Below are positions 8,599 through 17,503 of a DNA stretch of 64,000 nt, piece by piece. This DNA is from Cellulomonas timonensis (lineage in GTDB: Bacteria > Actinomycetota > Actinomycetes > Actinomycetales > Cellulomonadaceae). The notes beneath the pieces are model-generated. The model was given only the letters and a program-made list of their open reading frames with translations, did not search any database and was not told the DNA's origin. The DNA is taken from contig NZ_FCOT01000008.1 in the NCBI RefSeq assembly GCF_900046455.1, positions 248,001 to 312,000 of the forward strand, in the 5' to 3' direction. Each line of letters opens with the position of its first letter. Position 1 is the stretch's first letter. Position numbers and translations under genes: made by a program.

Positions 8599-9962
8599 GC
8601 CGCGGGCCGCGCCCCAGCGGGCGCCGAGACTGGGGCGACGACGAGGAGGGCGCGTCCATCCTGCACGTCGACATGGATGCCTTCTTCGCCTCGGTGGAGT
8701 TGGCCCGCCGTCCGCATCTGCGGGGGCTGCCCGTCGTGGTCGGTGGCGAGCAGCGCGGGGTGGTGCTCGCGGCCACCTACGAGGCGCGCGCGTTCGGCGT
8801 CCACTCGGCCATGCCGATGTCCGTGGCACGGCGGATGTGCCCGCAGGCCGTCATCATCCCGCCCGAGCACAAGGCGTACACCGCCGTCTCCGAGGGGGTC
8901 ATGCGCATCCTGCGCGACGTGACGACGCTGGTGGAGCAGGTGAGCGTCGATGAGGCGTTCCTCGACGTCTCCGGCGCGCGTCGTCGGCTGGGACCGCCGA
9001 CCCACATCGCCGCGCAGATCCGTCGCGACGTCCGCGCCGAGTTCGGCATCACGTGCTCGGTGGGCATCGCGGCCACGAAGTTCGTCGCGAAGCTGGCGTC
9101 AGGGCACGCGAAGCCAGACGGCGTCCTGCTGGTGCCCAAGGCCGCCGCCGTCGACTACCTGCGCACCCTGCCGGTCGGTGCGCTGTGGGGTGTGGGCGAG
9201 GCGACCGAGGCCGCGCTGGCCCGCTGGGGCGTGCGCACCGTCGCCGAGCTCGCGGACAGCGACGTCCAGACCATTCAGCGTGCGGTGGGCAAGGTGGCGG
9301 GCGCGCACCTGCACGACCTCGCCTGGGGGAGGGACCCCCGGCCCGTCCAGCCGGGACGGGAGGAGAAGAGCATCGGGGCGGAGGAGACGTTCGACGTGGA
9401 CGTCCACGACCTGGCGGTGGTGGAGGCCAAGGTGCTCGAGCTCGCCGACCGATGCGCCGGTCGCCTGCGGGCGCACCAACTGGTCGCCCGCACCGTGAGC
9501 CTCAAGGTCCGCACCTCGGACTTCCGCACGCTCACCCGCTCGCGCACGCTCGCCACGCCCACTGACATCGCGCGGGAGATCTACCTCGCGACCCGTGCAC
9601 TCCTGGCGGGCGTCGACCTGGGCGGCCTGCCCGTGCGGCTCGTCGGGGTGCGCGCCGAGGGGTTGAGCCCCGCCGTCTCGACGGTCCGGCAGCCGACACT
9701 CGACGAGGCCGTCGCCGAGAACAGCACAGCGCGCCGTGACGCGGAGCGGGCGATGGACCTAGTTCGAGGCCGTTTCGGGCGGTCTGCCATCGCCGTGGGG
9801 TCGATTCCCCCTCCACGACGGCGGGACTCGACTACCGACTTCGTGTCTGGGGACCTATCCTTGTCGAAAGATGTCTCTACGGGGGAGTACGGGGGTAGTA
9901 ATGCCTCTGTCCGAGTACGAGCAGCGCGTACTGGAACAGATGGAGCGGCAGCTCACATCTGA
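8595..9962 (+). CDS. dinB: DNA polymerase IV (Y-family translesion polymerase)
   Basis: Error-prone lesion-bypass polymerase of 455 aa. Seen: the catalytic HVDMDAFFASVE, the palm motif SVDEAFLDVSG, the helix-hairpin-helix part LWGVGEATEAAL, and the little finger with KEKS-like EEKSIGAEETF. It starts inside the stop of the HEPN gene (ATGA), and both should be under the SOS box at 8098-8113. The C-terminus continues past the usual end for about 60 residues (PPPRRRDSTTDF onward) and runs 62 bp into the DUF3040 gene. That tail has low-complexity composition, and no beta-clamp motif is evident in it. Confidence 0.93.
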   Translation: MSRGPRPSGRRDWGDDEEGASILHVDMDAFFASVELARRPHLRGLPVVVGGEQRGVVLAATYEARAFGVHSAMPMSVARRMCPQAVIIPPEHKAYTAVSEGVMRILRDVTTLVEQVSVDEAFLDVSGARRRLGPPTHIAAQIRRDVRAEFGITCSVGIAATKFVAKLASGHAKPDGVLLVPKAAAVDYLRTLPVGALWGVGEATEAALARWGVRTVAELADSDVQTIQRAVGKVAGAHLHDLAWGRDPRPVQPGREEKSIGAEETFDVDVHDLAVVEAKVLELADRCAGRLRAHQLVARTVSLKVRTSDFRTLTRSRTLATPTDIAREIYLATRALLAGVDLGGLPVRLVGVRAEGLSPAVSTVRQPTLDEAVAENSTARRDAERAMDLVRGRFGRSAIAVGSIPPPRRRDSTTDFVSGDLSLSKDVSTGEYGGSNASVRVRAARTGTDGAAAHI

Positions 9963-10284
9963 CGACCCCAGGCTCGCGAACACTCTGGCGTCACGAGGCC
10001 GGCGGCCTGTGGGCCGCTACGTCCTCGCGAGCGCGGTGGCCATCGCCGGTCTTCTCATGCTGGTCGCGGGTGCGGCCACGCGGCTCGCCTGGATCGGCGT
10101 CCTCGGCTTCGTGATCATGTTCGGCGCTGTGGCTTTCGGCTTCTCCCAAGGATCCTCCAAGGAGTCCGCGGGCGCCGCCACCGCCACGAAGGCGAAGTCG
10201 GCCAGCACCCCGCGCCGGCAGGCGGGCTTCATGTCCCGCCTCGAGGAGCGGTGGCAGCATCGGCGCGACCAGGGCGGCCGCTGA
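9901..10284 (+). CDS. DUF3040 domain membrane protein
   Basis: A small actinobacterial membrane protein of 127 aa. The N-terminal MPLSEYEQRVLEQMERQL is the DUF3040 signature. Two membrane helices follow (about residues 40-60 and 64-84), and then a charged cytoplasmic C-terminus. Function unknown. ATG 9901 is preceded by a purine-rich GGGGGAGTACGGGGG. A -10-like TATCCT around 9855-9860 suggests its own promoter inside the end of dinB. In several actinomycetes this gene lies between dinB and the mra cluster, as here. Confidence 0.88.
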   Translation: MPLSEYEQRVLEQMERQLTSDDPRLANTLASRGRRPVGRYVLASAVAIAGLLMLVAGAATRLAWIGVLGFVIMFGAVAFGFSQGSSKESAGAATATKAKSASTPRRQAGFMSRLEERWQHRRDQGGR

Positions 10285-10285
10285 A

Positions 10286-10369
10286 CTCAGCGGTCTCGCC
10301 GTCTGGCCCCATCAGTCTCGGGGTCTGACCTCAGCGGTCTCGCCGTCGGCCTCTGGCTGTCTCAGCCAG
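10286..10369. terminator. Convergent gene junction with hairpin and an 18-bp direct repeat
   Basis: The stem CTGGCTG-TCT-CAGCCAG (10353-10369) overlaps the stop of the minus-strand transglutaminase gene and can end transcription from either side. The same gap holds two identical copies of CTCAGCGGTCTCGCCGTC (10286-10303 and 10330-10347), 44 bp apart. Their role is unknown. Confidence 0.55.
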
Positions 10370-12665
10370 CGCGGCCCGTTCCGCCAGCGTCGGCCTCGAG
10401 CCGTTCCGCCGGGCTCCCACGGTCGAGCCCAGAGCGCACACCCTCAAGTACCGCATGCGCCCACTGGCGCACATCGTCGGTCGGCTCCTGCGTCGGGTGG
10501 GGAGCGTAACGGCCCCGCTCCACCGCCTCGGTGAGCCGGGTCAGCGCGTCGTCGGCGGCGTCGTCGAGCGGCTCGCCGCGCAGTTGCTCCGCCCGAGCCC
10601 GGATCAGCGCCGCGGCCTGACGCGGGGTCCGCGCGTCCGACCAGGTGATGTGCGCGCGACGCAGCCGTCCGCGCAGCCACCCCCAGGCGTCCTCGGCCGT
10701 GAGATGGGAGACGCGCGCCGCGCGGCGACGCAGCATCACCACGGCGCCCAGCAGGAGCGCGAGCAGGATGCCGGCGACCGGGGCCACCAGCGCACGGGGG
10801 ATCTCGGCCTCGTCGACGTCGGGGGCGGGCACCGCTGCGCGCGGCGCCGTGGTGCTGCTCGCGGTGGGGGCTGGCGCGGACGGGGCCACGGGCTCGGCGG
10901 TCGGCGCCGCAGTCGCCGGCGTCACGACGAGGGGGTCGCTCCAGCGCGGAGGAGTCCCCGTCTGCACGGCCGGCGTCGGCTCGAACCGCACCCATCCCGC
11001 GCTCGGGAAGTAGAGCTCGGGCCACGCGTGCGACTGCCGTCCGGTGATCACGTACTCGTCGTCGGCAGCGAGGGTTCCGGGGAGGAAGCCCACGCCCACC
11101 CGGGCGGGGATGCCGAGGGTGCGCGCCATGATCGCCATGGAGGTCGCGTACTGCACGCAGTATCCGCGCTTGCTCTCCAGGAAGTCCCACACCGAGTCCG
11201 AGGACGTCGCCGGCTCGACGCGCGTGTCGTAGACGAAGTTCTGCGGGTTCCGGAACCAGGTCTGGAGCGCCATCGCCTGCTCGAACGCCCCGGTGGCTCC
11301 GGCGGCGACCTCGGCGGCGAGGTCGGCGACGTCCTGCGCGTGCTCGGTGTCCGGCACCGTCAGATACGGGTCGAGGGCGGGGGCGCTGGCTGGCGACGAG
11401 GCGCGCAGGGTGTCCGCTGTGAGCTCGGGCACCTGCACCGTCATCGAGTAGCCCAGGCCGTTGCGCGTGCTCCGGTCGCCGACCACCTGGTCATTCTCGG
11501 CGTCGTAGAACCACTCCCCGGCGATGTCCAGCGTGCGGGCGAAGGTGCTCACTGGCAGCCGATCCTCCCGCAGCCCGCCAACCACGACGTGCACGGAGGC
11601 GAGGAGCCCTTCGGAGGGGTCGGGCGCGTCGCCGTGCGTGCTGGGGTCCGGGCTGAGGAGGGTCTCCGGGTCCCAGGTCTCGAGGTCCGTGGAGTCGCCG
11701 CGCGCCCACGTCCGCCCGTCGAAGTCGCGCATGGTGAAGGCGCGTAGCGGGCCGATCGTCTTGGCGTCGGCGAGGAGCGTCGGCCGGGCCAGGCCTGACG
11801 TGTCGGCCGCGGGCGCGCTGTCTGACGCCTCCTCGACGGTGTAGCGCAGGACGATCTGCTCGGAACGGGGGCCGAGGCTGTCGCGCATGTCCAGCGAGTC
11901 GTTGAGGCGCACCGGCCCCACGGAGCCTGAGCCCCATCGGGGGAGCTCGAGCGCCGCCCACCCCGGCACGGGCGCGACCAGCGGGCCGACGACGATCGCG
12001 ACGGCCGCGATGCCACCGGCCGCGGCAACCGTCCAGCCGGCGCGCCGCGCGGTTCCGGGACCGGCGGTGGCGGGCGCGACCGACAGGGCCAGTAGCCGCA
12101 GGGAGGGCACGGCTGGGACCGCCAGCGCCAACCCCGAGGCGGGCGTGCCGAGGACGATCCCGGGGATCCACACGATGAGCAGCACCAGGCCCGACCAAGC
12201 CGGCGCGCCGAGGCCGAGCGCGACGAGGTCGACGCCGAGCAGGAGGAGTGCCGCGCCGACGACCACCAGCAGCACGATGGGCCGGGACGACTGCAACGGA
12301 ACGAAGGAGGAGTTGACCAGGTCGAGGGCGACGCGGGTCATCGCGATGAGCCGGTCGACGGAATCCATGTCGGGGAGGAGCCGCAGGGCGCCAGGAGGCG
12401 CGCCGAAGGCGATGAGGACGCCGACCATGGTCGCGAGGGCGCCGACCACGGTGGGCGCCCACCAACGCCGGGACACGGCGCGCACTCCGGCGGTCAGCGC
12501 GGTGAGCAGGATGACGACCAGGAGCGCGGCCCCGAGCCACGATCCCGGCGCGATGAGCTGTCGCACGGCGAGCAGCCCACCGCAGGTGGCCGTGCCGACC
12601 AGGGCGGAGGCGAGCAGTCCGCGTGCGCCGCGCAGGGCGACGGGCTCCTCGCGGGGGCCCCTCAT
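10362..12665 (-). CDS. TgpA-like transglutaminase membrane protein (DUF3488)
   Basis: A 767-aa membrane protein. The N-terminal third has about six to seven hydrophobic helices (DUF3488 type). A large extracytoplasmic part follows, with a transglutaminase/protease-like core: catalytic Cys in KRGYCVQYATSMA, His in GRQSHAWPELYF, and the family ending WVRFEPTPA. After a Pro/Ala/Thr-rich stretch comes another membrane helix (LVAPVAGILLALLLGAVVML), and then a cytoplasmic DUF4129-like tail with helices around ARTPRQAAALI. The acidic third residue of the triad is Glu or Asp and was not determined. It is the last gene of moxR-DUF58-tgpA. Its ATG would overlap the stop of an intact DUF58 frame (ATGA). 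Role: cell envelope function, substrate unknown. Confidence 0.88.
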   Translation of the reverse strand: MRGPREEPVALRGARGLLASALVGTATCGGLLAVRQLIAPGSWLGAALLVVILLTALTAGVRAVSRRWWAPTVVGALATMVGVLIAFGAPPGALRLLPDMDSVDRLIAMTRVALDLVNSSFVPLQSSRPIVLLVVVGAALLLLGVDLVALGLGAPAWSGLVLLIVWIPGIVLGTPASGLALAVPAVPSLRLLALSVAPATAGPGTARRAGWTVAAAGGIAAVAIVVGPLVAPVPGWAALELPRWGSGSVGPVRLNDSLDMRDSLGPRSEQIVLRYTVEEASDSAPAADTSGLARPTLLADAKTIGPLRAFTMRDFDGRTWARGDSTDLETWDPETLLSPDPSTHGDAPDPSEGLLASVHVVVGGLREDRLPVSTFARTLDIAGEWFYDAENDQVVGDRSTRNGLGYSMTVQVPELTADTLRASSPASAPALDPYLTVPDTEHAQDVADLAAEVAAGATGAFEQAMALQTWFRNPQNFVYDTRVEPATSSDSVWDFLESKRGYCVQYATSMAIMARTLGIPARVGVGFLPGTLAADDEYVITGRQSHAWPELYFPSAGWVRFEPTPAVQTGTPPRWSDPLVVTPATAAPTAEPVAPSAPAPTASSTTAPRAAVPAPDVDEAEIPRALVAPVAGILLALLLGAVVMLRRRAARVSHLTAEDAWGWLRGRLRRAHITWSDARTPRQAAALIRARAEQLRGEPLDDAADDALTRLTEAVERGRYAPHPTQEPTDDVRQWAHAVLEGVRSGLDRGSPAERLEADAGGTGRAG

Positions 12666-13953
12666 GGGCGTGCTCCCAGCATCCGCGTCCAGCTCTCCGT
12701 GAGGTCGTCGCCGGGCTGGACGGAGCAGGCCCGCCAGCCCAGCCTGCGCAGATGGCTGACCGTCCGCTCGGCCTCATGCCGCTCGTTGACGGACCAGGCC
12801 GGGTCGGACCGGACCATGGCCCAGCCCTGGGCGCCGGTGGCCAGCTGGGCGAGGGCGGTGCGGGTGGGCGGGCTCAGCGGGCCAGCTGGGCGAGGGCGGT
12901 GCGGGTGGGCGGGCTCAGCGGGCCCACGAGCGCCACGACGATCTCGCTCCCGCTGTGGCTGCCGAGGTGCAGGCGCACCGCGGTGAGGAGCTGGTCCTCG
13001 GCCTCCGACGACTCGGGGGCCTGCACGTCGATCATCCGGTCGAGGAGCTCGGTGCGCGCTGAGTGGCCCGGGCGGGCGTGGGCGCCGTCCGTTGACAGGG
13101 GGCCAGCCGCAGAGGGCGGCCCGAGCAGCCGGACGGGGTGGCCGGCGTCGAGCATGGCCAGGGCCATCGATGTGCCGAGCGAGATGGTCCACTCGAGCGA
13201 CTCTGCTTCTTGGGGCAGGTCGAGGAGCACGGTCACGGGCCGCATGCCGGCGCGCTCGTCGGAGCGGACGACGAGCTCGCCGCGGCGGGCGCTGCTGCGC
13301 CAGTGCACGCGCCGCAGGTCGTCGCCGAGCTGGTACTCCCGCAGCGCGGAGTCGTCCGTCGACGGGCTGCGGGCGCCGAGGGCGATGCGGTCCGGCTCCG
13401 CGACGAGGATCCCGCGCGGCACCGGCAGCTGCGTCACGGCCGGCCAGACGGCGATGTCGGCGCGCTCGCCCAGCGCGGAGCTGGCTCGGACCACGCCGAA
13501 CGGATCGTGGCGGGTCACGATGAGCGGTCCGAGAGCCCAGCGGCCGCGCCGGGCGGCGAGCACCGGGTACGCCAGCCCCACCGACCGCTCGGTGCGCACC
13601 ACCCGGGCGCGCAGCGGCCGTCCGCCGGACAGCTCGGCGGAGGCCTGCTCGCCGAGGCGCAGGCCGTTCAGGCGCACCCTGCCGGCCAGGTTGTCCGCGA
13701 CGACCTCGACGCTGACATGCGCGGTGGCGCCGGCGTGGACAGGGCTCGGCTGCACGTGGCGGTGCACGCGCAGGCGGTGCCGGCCCCGTCCGGGGTCCCG
13801 CAGGGCCGTCGCGGCGAACGCGCCGATCACCAGCAGGAGGGTCAGCGCGCCGATCTGCACCAGGCCGATGGCGCCGAGCCCGATGCCGAGCCCGACCCCC
13901 CTGGCGCCGGCCACGCCGAGGCCGATGCCGCGGTGGGTCAGACGCGGACGCAT
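12662..13953 (-). pseudogene. DUF58 domain protein, frameshifted by a 41-bp tandem duplication
   Basis: A MoxR-partner DUF58 protein with two N-terminal membrane helices and the DUF58 core (LREYQLGDDLRRVHWRSSARRGELVVRSDE, split here as LREYQLGDDLRRVHW and SSARRGELVVRSDE). As written, the frame ends at 12874 with GPLSPPTRTALAQLAR and a stop (359 aa). The sequence encoding that end is present twice in tandem (12841-12922). Removing one copy restores a frame running on through TGAQGWAMVRSDPAW to a stop at 12662. That stop overlaps the tgpA ATG in the usual ATGA manner. So the ancestral protein was about 417 aa. The start at 13953 overlaps the moxR stop (TGATG). Whether the truncated product works is unknown, and an assembly error is possible. 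Confidence 0.85.
12841..12922. repeat. Perfect 41-bp tandem duplication inside the DUF58 gene
   Basis: Two identical adjacent units (12841-12881 and 12882-12922), each beginning CCAGCTGGGCGAGGGCGG; two flanking bases on each side also match. Since 41 is not a multiple of three, it shifts the reading frame. It could be a replication slippage event or a contig-joining artefact. Confidence 0.95.
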
Positions 13954-14954
13954 CAGCCGGACGCCCGCCGTTCGCGCGGGACCGCGCTCGACGACGGCAG
14001 CGGGATGCGCGCCACGATGTCCTGGACGACGTCGCTCGTCGAGCGCCCGGATAGCCGGGCCTCGGTGCTGGCGATCAGCCGGTGGGCCAGCACGGGCTCG
14101 GCGAGCTGCTGGACGTCGTCCGGGAGCACATGGTCACGGCCGGACATCGCGGCGAGCGCCTTGGCGGCGCGCAGCAGCTGGATCGAGGCGCGGGGCGAGG
14201 CGCCCAGCCGGAGGCCCTGGTCCTCGCGGGTGGCGGTCACCAGGTCGATCACGTACCGCTTGATCCCGGGCGCGGCGTACAGCCGGCGCGCGGTGTTGAC
14301 GTGGCGGGCGACCTGCGCGGCGTCGGTCACGGGGCGCAGGGCCGCGAGCGGGTCGGACGTCTCCTGCAGGTCGAGCATGTCGAGCTCGGCGTCGAGGCTC
14401 GGGTAGCCGACGGTGAGCCGCGCCATGAAGCGGTCGCGCTGCGCCTCGGGCAGGGGATAGGTCCCCTCCATCTCGACGGGGTTCTGGGTGGCGATGACCA
14501 GGAACGGGCGCGGCAGCGGGTAGGTCGACCCGTCGACGGTCGCCTGGGTCTCCTGCATGCACTCCAGGAGCGCGGACTGGGTCTTGGGGGAGGCGCGGTT
14601 GATCTCGTCGCCGATGACGATGTGCGCGAAGAGCGGCCCGGGCCGGAACTCGAACTCGTGGGTCTGGCTCCGGTAGATGTTGACGCCGGTGAGGTCGCTG
14701 GGCAGCAGGTCTGGCGTGAACTGGATGCGCCCCACGCTGCAGTCGATGGTGCGGGCCAGTGCCTTGGCCAGCGTCGTCTTGCCGACGCCGGGCACGTCCT
14801 CCAACAGCAGGTGGCCCTCGGCGAGCAGGACGGCCACCGTGATCCCGACGATCTCGGACCGTCCGGTGACGACCGTCTCGATCCCCCCGCGGATCTGGTT
14901 GGTCGTCTCGACCAGCTCAGCGAGCTCCGAGGTCGAGGGCACAGCCTGAAGCAT
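13953..14954 (-). CDS. moxR: MoxR-family AAA+ ATPase
   Basis: A 333-aa AAA+ chaperone-like ATPase of the MoxR group, thought to assist maturation or complex assembly with DUF58/VWA partners. Seen: Walker A GVGKTTLAKA, Walker B IVIGDEINRASPKTQSALLE, sensor 1 FLVIATQNPVEMEGTYPLPEAQ (split as FLVIATQNPVEMEG and TYPLPEAQRDRF) and sensor 2 LGASPRASIQLLRAAKA. ATG 14954 is chosen over upstream options because AAGGAG sits six bases before it. It leads the minus-strand operon moxR-DUF58-tgpA, with overlapping junctions. Confidence 0.92.
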   Translation of the reverse strand: MLQAVPSTSELAELVETTNQIRGGIETVVTGRSEIVGITVAVLLAEGHLLLEDVPGVGKTTLAKALARTIDCSVGRIQFTPDLLPSDLTGVNIYRSQTHEFEFRPGPLFAHIVIGDEINRASPKTQSALLECMQETQATVDGSTYPLPRPFLVIATQNPVEMEGTYPLPEAQRDRFMARLTVGYPSLDAELDMLDLQETSDPLAALRPVTDAAQVARHVNTARRLYAAPGIKRYVIDLVTATREDQGLRLGASPRASIQLLRAAKALAAMSGRDHVLPDDVQQLAEPVLAHRLIASTEARLSGRSTSDVVQDIVARIPLPSSSAVPRERRASG

Positions 14955-15375
14955 GGGGACTCCTTCTGCGGATGGGGGCACGAGCCTACGTGCGGGCGCG
15001 CGCAAGACGTGCTCCGTCCAGGTGAATCTGACGAACGCGGCGCCGCGGGCCCCCACTTCCCCCCACGTTCCTCTTCGTCGCGTCGTGCGACCACTCGGAG
15101 GGCGTCCGGTTTCTCCGGTTGCGGGTGGAGGAACCACCATAAACGGTCGCGCCTGACGGTGGGCGTGTTCGACGATGCGCTTCCCACGCGCCCGGGGTGC
15201 GTTGTAGCCCTCCACCTCGCCCCACCGCTCTGACCTGCGGTTTTGTCAAGCAACACGGGTGAAACGTGTCCGCTAGCGGTTGCAGGTGGAGGGAAGTGGA
15301 GTACCGTGGAGGCACTTGGTGAGGACTGGATGAGAGACGTGGAACGCGAGCCGGCGGGGAGCAGAGGGGGCGGCG
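14955..15375. other. Divergent intergenic region between moxR and mraZ
   Basis: A 421-bp region that must hold the promoters of moxR (minus) and of the dcw cluster (plus). It has no credible gene. It holds 10-bp-spaced GTGGA repeats next to mraZ (15286-15310). Similarly spaced GTGGG/GTGGA elements occur on the opposite strand at 15051-15066 (CCCCAC twice) and 15211-15225 (TCCAC, CCCAC). Confidence 0.6.
15286..15310 (+). promoter_or_regulatory. Direct repeats resembling MraZ operator
   Basis: GTGGA occurs three times with an exact 10-bp period (15286, 15296, 15306), followed by weaker copies TTGGT (15316) and CTGGA (15326). MraZ proteins are known to repress their own operon by binding short TGGG/GTGG-type direct repeats at 10-bp spacing. 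Position (66 bp before the mraZ start) and period fit an autoregulatory site. Confidence 0.7.
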
Positions 15376-15852
15376 GTGAGCATCGAGTCGACCTTCAGCG
15401 GCTTCGGCTCCTCAGCGCCCTTCCTCGGCACGTACACGCCCCGGCTCGACGACAAGGGGCGGCTGATCCTGCCGGCCAAGTTCCGCGCGCAACTGGCGCC
15501 GGGCCTGGTCATGACGCGTGGGCAGGAGCGGTGCCTCTTCCTGCTGCCCATGGACGAGTTCCGGCGCATGCACGACCAGATCCGGCAGGCGCCGGTGACG
15601 AGCAAGCAGGCCCGGGACTACCTGCGCGTGTTCCTGTCCGGGGCCAGCGACGAGCTTCCCGACAAGCAGGGGCGCATCTCGATCCCGCCGATGCTGCGCA
15701 CGTATGCGGGCCTGGACCGCGAGGTCGCGGTGATCGGCGCCGGCTCGCGTGTCGAGGTGTGGGACCTCGAGGCGTGGGAGACGTACCTCGCCGAGCAGGA
15801 GGCCGGCTACGCCGAGACGGCTGAGGAGGTCTTCCCGAACGGCCCCTTCTGA
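15376..15852 (+). CDS. mraZ: Transcriptional regulator MraZ
   Basis: DNA-binding repressor of the division/cell wall cluster, related to the AbrB fold, with two SpoVT-AbrB-like repeats (158 aa). Seen: [22 protein letters not shown] (split as [22 protein letters not shown]) and the second repeat [16 protein letters not shown] 15376 is used. It gives about 15 residues more than the common MFLGT-type start, because that Phe codon is preceded here by Pro and no closer start codon exists. First gene of the cluster, with operator-like repeats just upstream. Confidence 0.95.
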   Translation: MSIESTFSGFGSSAPFLGTYTPRLDDKGRLILPAKFRAQLAPGLVMTRGQERCLFLLPMDEFRRMHDQIRQAPVTSKQARDYLRVFLSGASDELPDKQGRISIPPMLRTYAGLDREVAVIGAGSRVEVWDLEAWETYLAEQEAGYAETAEEVFPNGPF

Positions 15853-15924
15853 CCATGCCGACCTGACCGCCCCGACCTTTTCCACCGGGCCTCGTGCCCG
15901 TCCGATGAGATCTCCTCCCGTCTT

Positions 15925-15950
15925 CTCTGTCGCACTTCCCCGCGACAGAG
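15925..15950. promoter_or_regulatory. Stem-loop between mraZ and rsmH
   Basis: CTCTGTCGC and GCGACAGAG form a perfect 9-bp stem with an 8-nt loop in the 209-bp mraZ-rsmH gap. There is no T tract, so this may be an RNA processing or attenuation element, not a full terminator. A ribosome binding site (GAGAGGAGA) precedes rsmH. Confidence 0.5.
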
Positions 15951-16061
15951 GGCCGGTGGGGGATCTGGTTGGACGGCGGAGGGGCCGCCCGACCACCACT
16001 CACAGGGGCTCCAGGTACACGTGGGAGCCGGCATAGCCAGACGACGCGAGAGGAGACGGCC

Positions 16062-17087
16062 ATGCAGCAGCACGACGACGGACAGCCGCTCGATGACGCA
16101 TCGACACGGCACACGCCGGTGATGCTGGAGCGCTGCCTCGAGCTGCTCGCCCCGGCACTCGAGGCGCCGGGTGCCGTGATGGTCGACTCGACGCTCGGCA
16201 TGGGCGGCCACACCGAGGCGGTGCTGGCTCGGTTCCCGGACGTGCGCGTCATCGGCCTGGACCGCGACCCGCAGGCGCTCGCGCTCGCCAGCCGTCGGCT
16301 CGCCGGGTTCGGCGACCGCTTCACCCCCGTGCACGCGATCTATGACGAGATCAACGAGGTGCTGGCCTCGCTCGGCATCCCCGCCGTGCAGGGCGTCCTC
16401 ATGGACCTCGGCGTGTCCTCGCTGCAGCTCGACGAGACTGAGCGCGGCTTCTCGTACTCCCAGGACGCGCCGCTGGACATGCGGATGGACGCGACCCAGG
16501 GCCAGACCGCCGCCGACGTCCTGAACACCTATGACGTGCGCGAGCTCACCCGCGTGCTGCGGGAGTACGGCGAGGAGCGGTTCGCGCAGCGGATCGCCCG
16601 GCGCATCGTGGCCCAGCGGGAGACGGCGCCGCTGACGCGCACCGGCGAGCTGGTCGACATCCTGCGGGCGAGCATTCCCGCGGCGACCCGCAAGACCGGC
16701 GGCAACCCCGCCAAGCGGACGTTCCAGGCGCTGCGCATCGAGGTGAACGGCGAGCTCGAGGTGCTGGAGCGCGCGTTGCCGGCGTCGATCGAGGCGTTGG
16801 CGGTCGGCGGGCGCATCGTCGTCGAGGCCTACCACTCGCTCGAGGACCGGTTGGTCAAGCGGGCGCTGGCGGTCGGCGCGACGTCGAGTGCGCCTCCCGG
16901 ACTGCCGGTGGAGCCCGAGACGCACCGCCCGTTCCTGCGGCTCGTCACCCGCGGCGCCGAGGAGGCGGACGACGCCGAGCGCGAGCGCAACCCGCGCTCC
17001 CAGTCGGTGCGGCTGCGGGCCGCCGAACGGCTCCGAGGCACACCTGACCACCTGCGAGACCGAGGCGCATCGAGGAGATCGTCATGA
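16062..17087 (+). CDS. rsmH: 16S rRNA (cytosine1402-N4)-methyltransferase
   Basis: RsmH (formerly MraW) methylates N4 of C1402 in 16S rRNA with SAM. It is 341 aa, the usual length. Seen: [15 protein letters not shown] at the N-terminus, the SAM motif [25 protein letters not shown], the signature [19 protein letters not shown], and the C-terminal [16 protein letters not shown] 16062 has GAGAGGAGA upstream. The stop overlaps the FtsL-like gene (ATGA). Confidence 0.97.
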   Translation: MQQHDDGQPLDDASTRHTPVMLERCLELLAPALEAPGAVMVDSTLGMGGHTEAVLARFPDVRVIGLDRDPQALALASRRLAGFGDRFTPVHAIYDEINEVLASLGIPAVQGVLMDLGVSSLQLDETERGFSYSQDAPLDMRMDATQGQTAADVLNTYDVRELTRVLREYGEERFAQRIARRIVAQRETAPLTRTGELVDILRASIPAATRKTGGNPAKRTFQALRIEVNGELEVLERALPASIEALAVGGRIVVEAYHSLEDRLVKRALAVGATSSAPPGLPVEPETHRPFLRLVTRGAEEADDAERERNPRSQSVRLRAAERLRGTPDHLRDRGASRRSS

Positions 17088-17503
17088 GCGCACAGGCAGC
17101 GGCACGCGCCGTCCCGCGCCCGGCACGGCCCGCGGCTCCGGCTCCGGCGAGCCAGCCCGCCCCCCGGCTGCTGCTCGTCCGGGCTCCGGCCCAGGCGCGC
17201 ACGAGGGCGCCGTTCGTGATCGCCTGCATGCTGATCCTCGTGGCGGCGCTGGTCACGGCCCTCCTGCTCAACACCACGATGGCGCGCGGCGCCTTCGAGA
17301 AGCAGGCGCTCGACATGGAGCTCTACCGGCTCGCGCAGAGCGAGCAGGACCTGGCCGCCCAGGTCGACCGCCTGCGCTCGCCCGAGCAGCTCGCGAACGC
17401 CGCGCAGGCACGCGGCATGGTCAAGGCGGAGAGCACGGCCTGGCTCTTCCTGGCCGACGGAACGGTGCAGGGCGCCCCCGGGGGTGCGGGAGCCGGCGGA
17501 TGA
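17084..17503 (+). CDS. ftsL: FtsL-like divisome protein
   Basis: A small bitopic membrane protein of 139 aa in the position where actinobacterial clusters carry ftsL. It has a Pro/Ala-rich cytoplasmic N-terminus of about 40 residues and one membrane helix ([19 protein letters not shown]). A periplasmic helical, leucine-zipper-like segment with [20 protein letters not shown] follows. FtsL proteins are poorly conserved, so the name rests on size, topology and location between rsmH and ftsI. Both ends overlap neighbours by four bases. Confidence 0.8.
   Translation: MSAQAAARAVPRPARPAAPAPASQPAPRLLLVRAPAQARTRAPFVIACMLILVAALVTALLLNTTMARGAFEKQALDMELYRLAQSEQDLAAQVDRLRSPEQLANAAQARGMVKAESTAWLFLADGTVQGAPGGAGAGG

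Noticed and set aside
9795-9825. tRNA T-arm-like GGGGTCGATTCCCC near the end of dinB
   Set aside because: No acceptor stem, anticodon arm or D-arm can be built around it, and the stretch lies in the dinB frame.
15807-17051. Minus-strand open frame over rsmH
   Set aside because: Antisense shadow; rsmH is fully supported by motifs on the plus strand.
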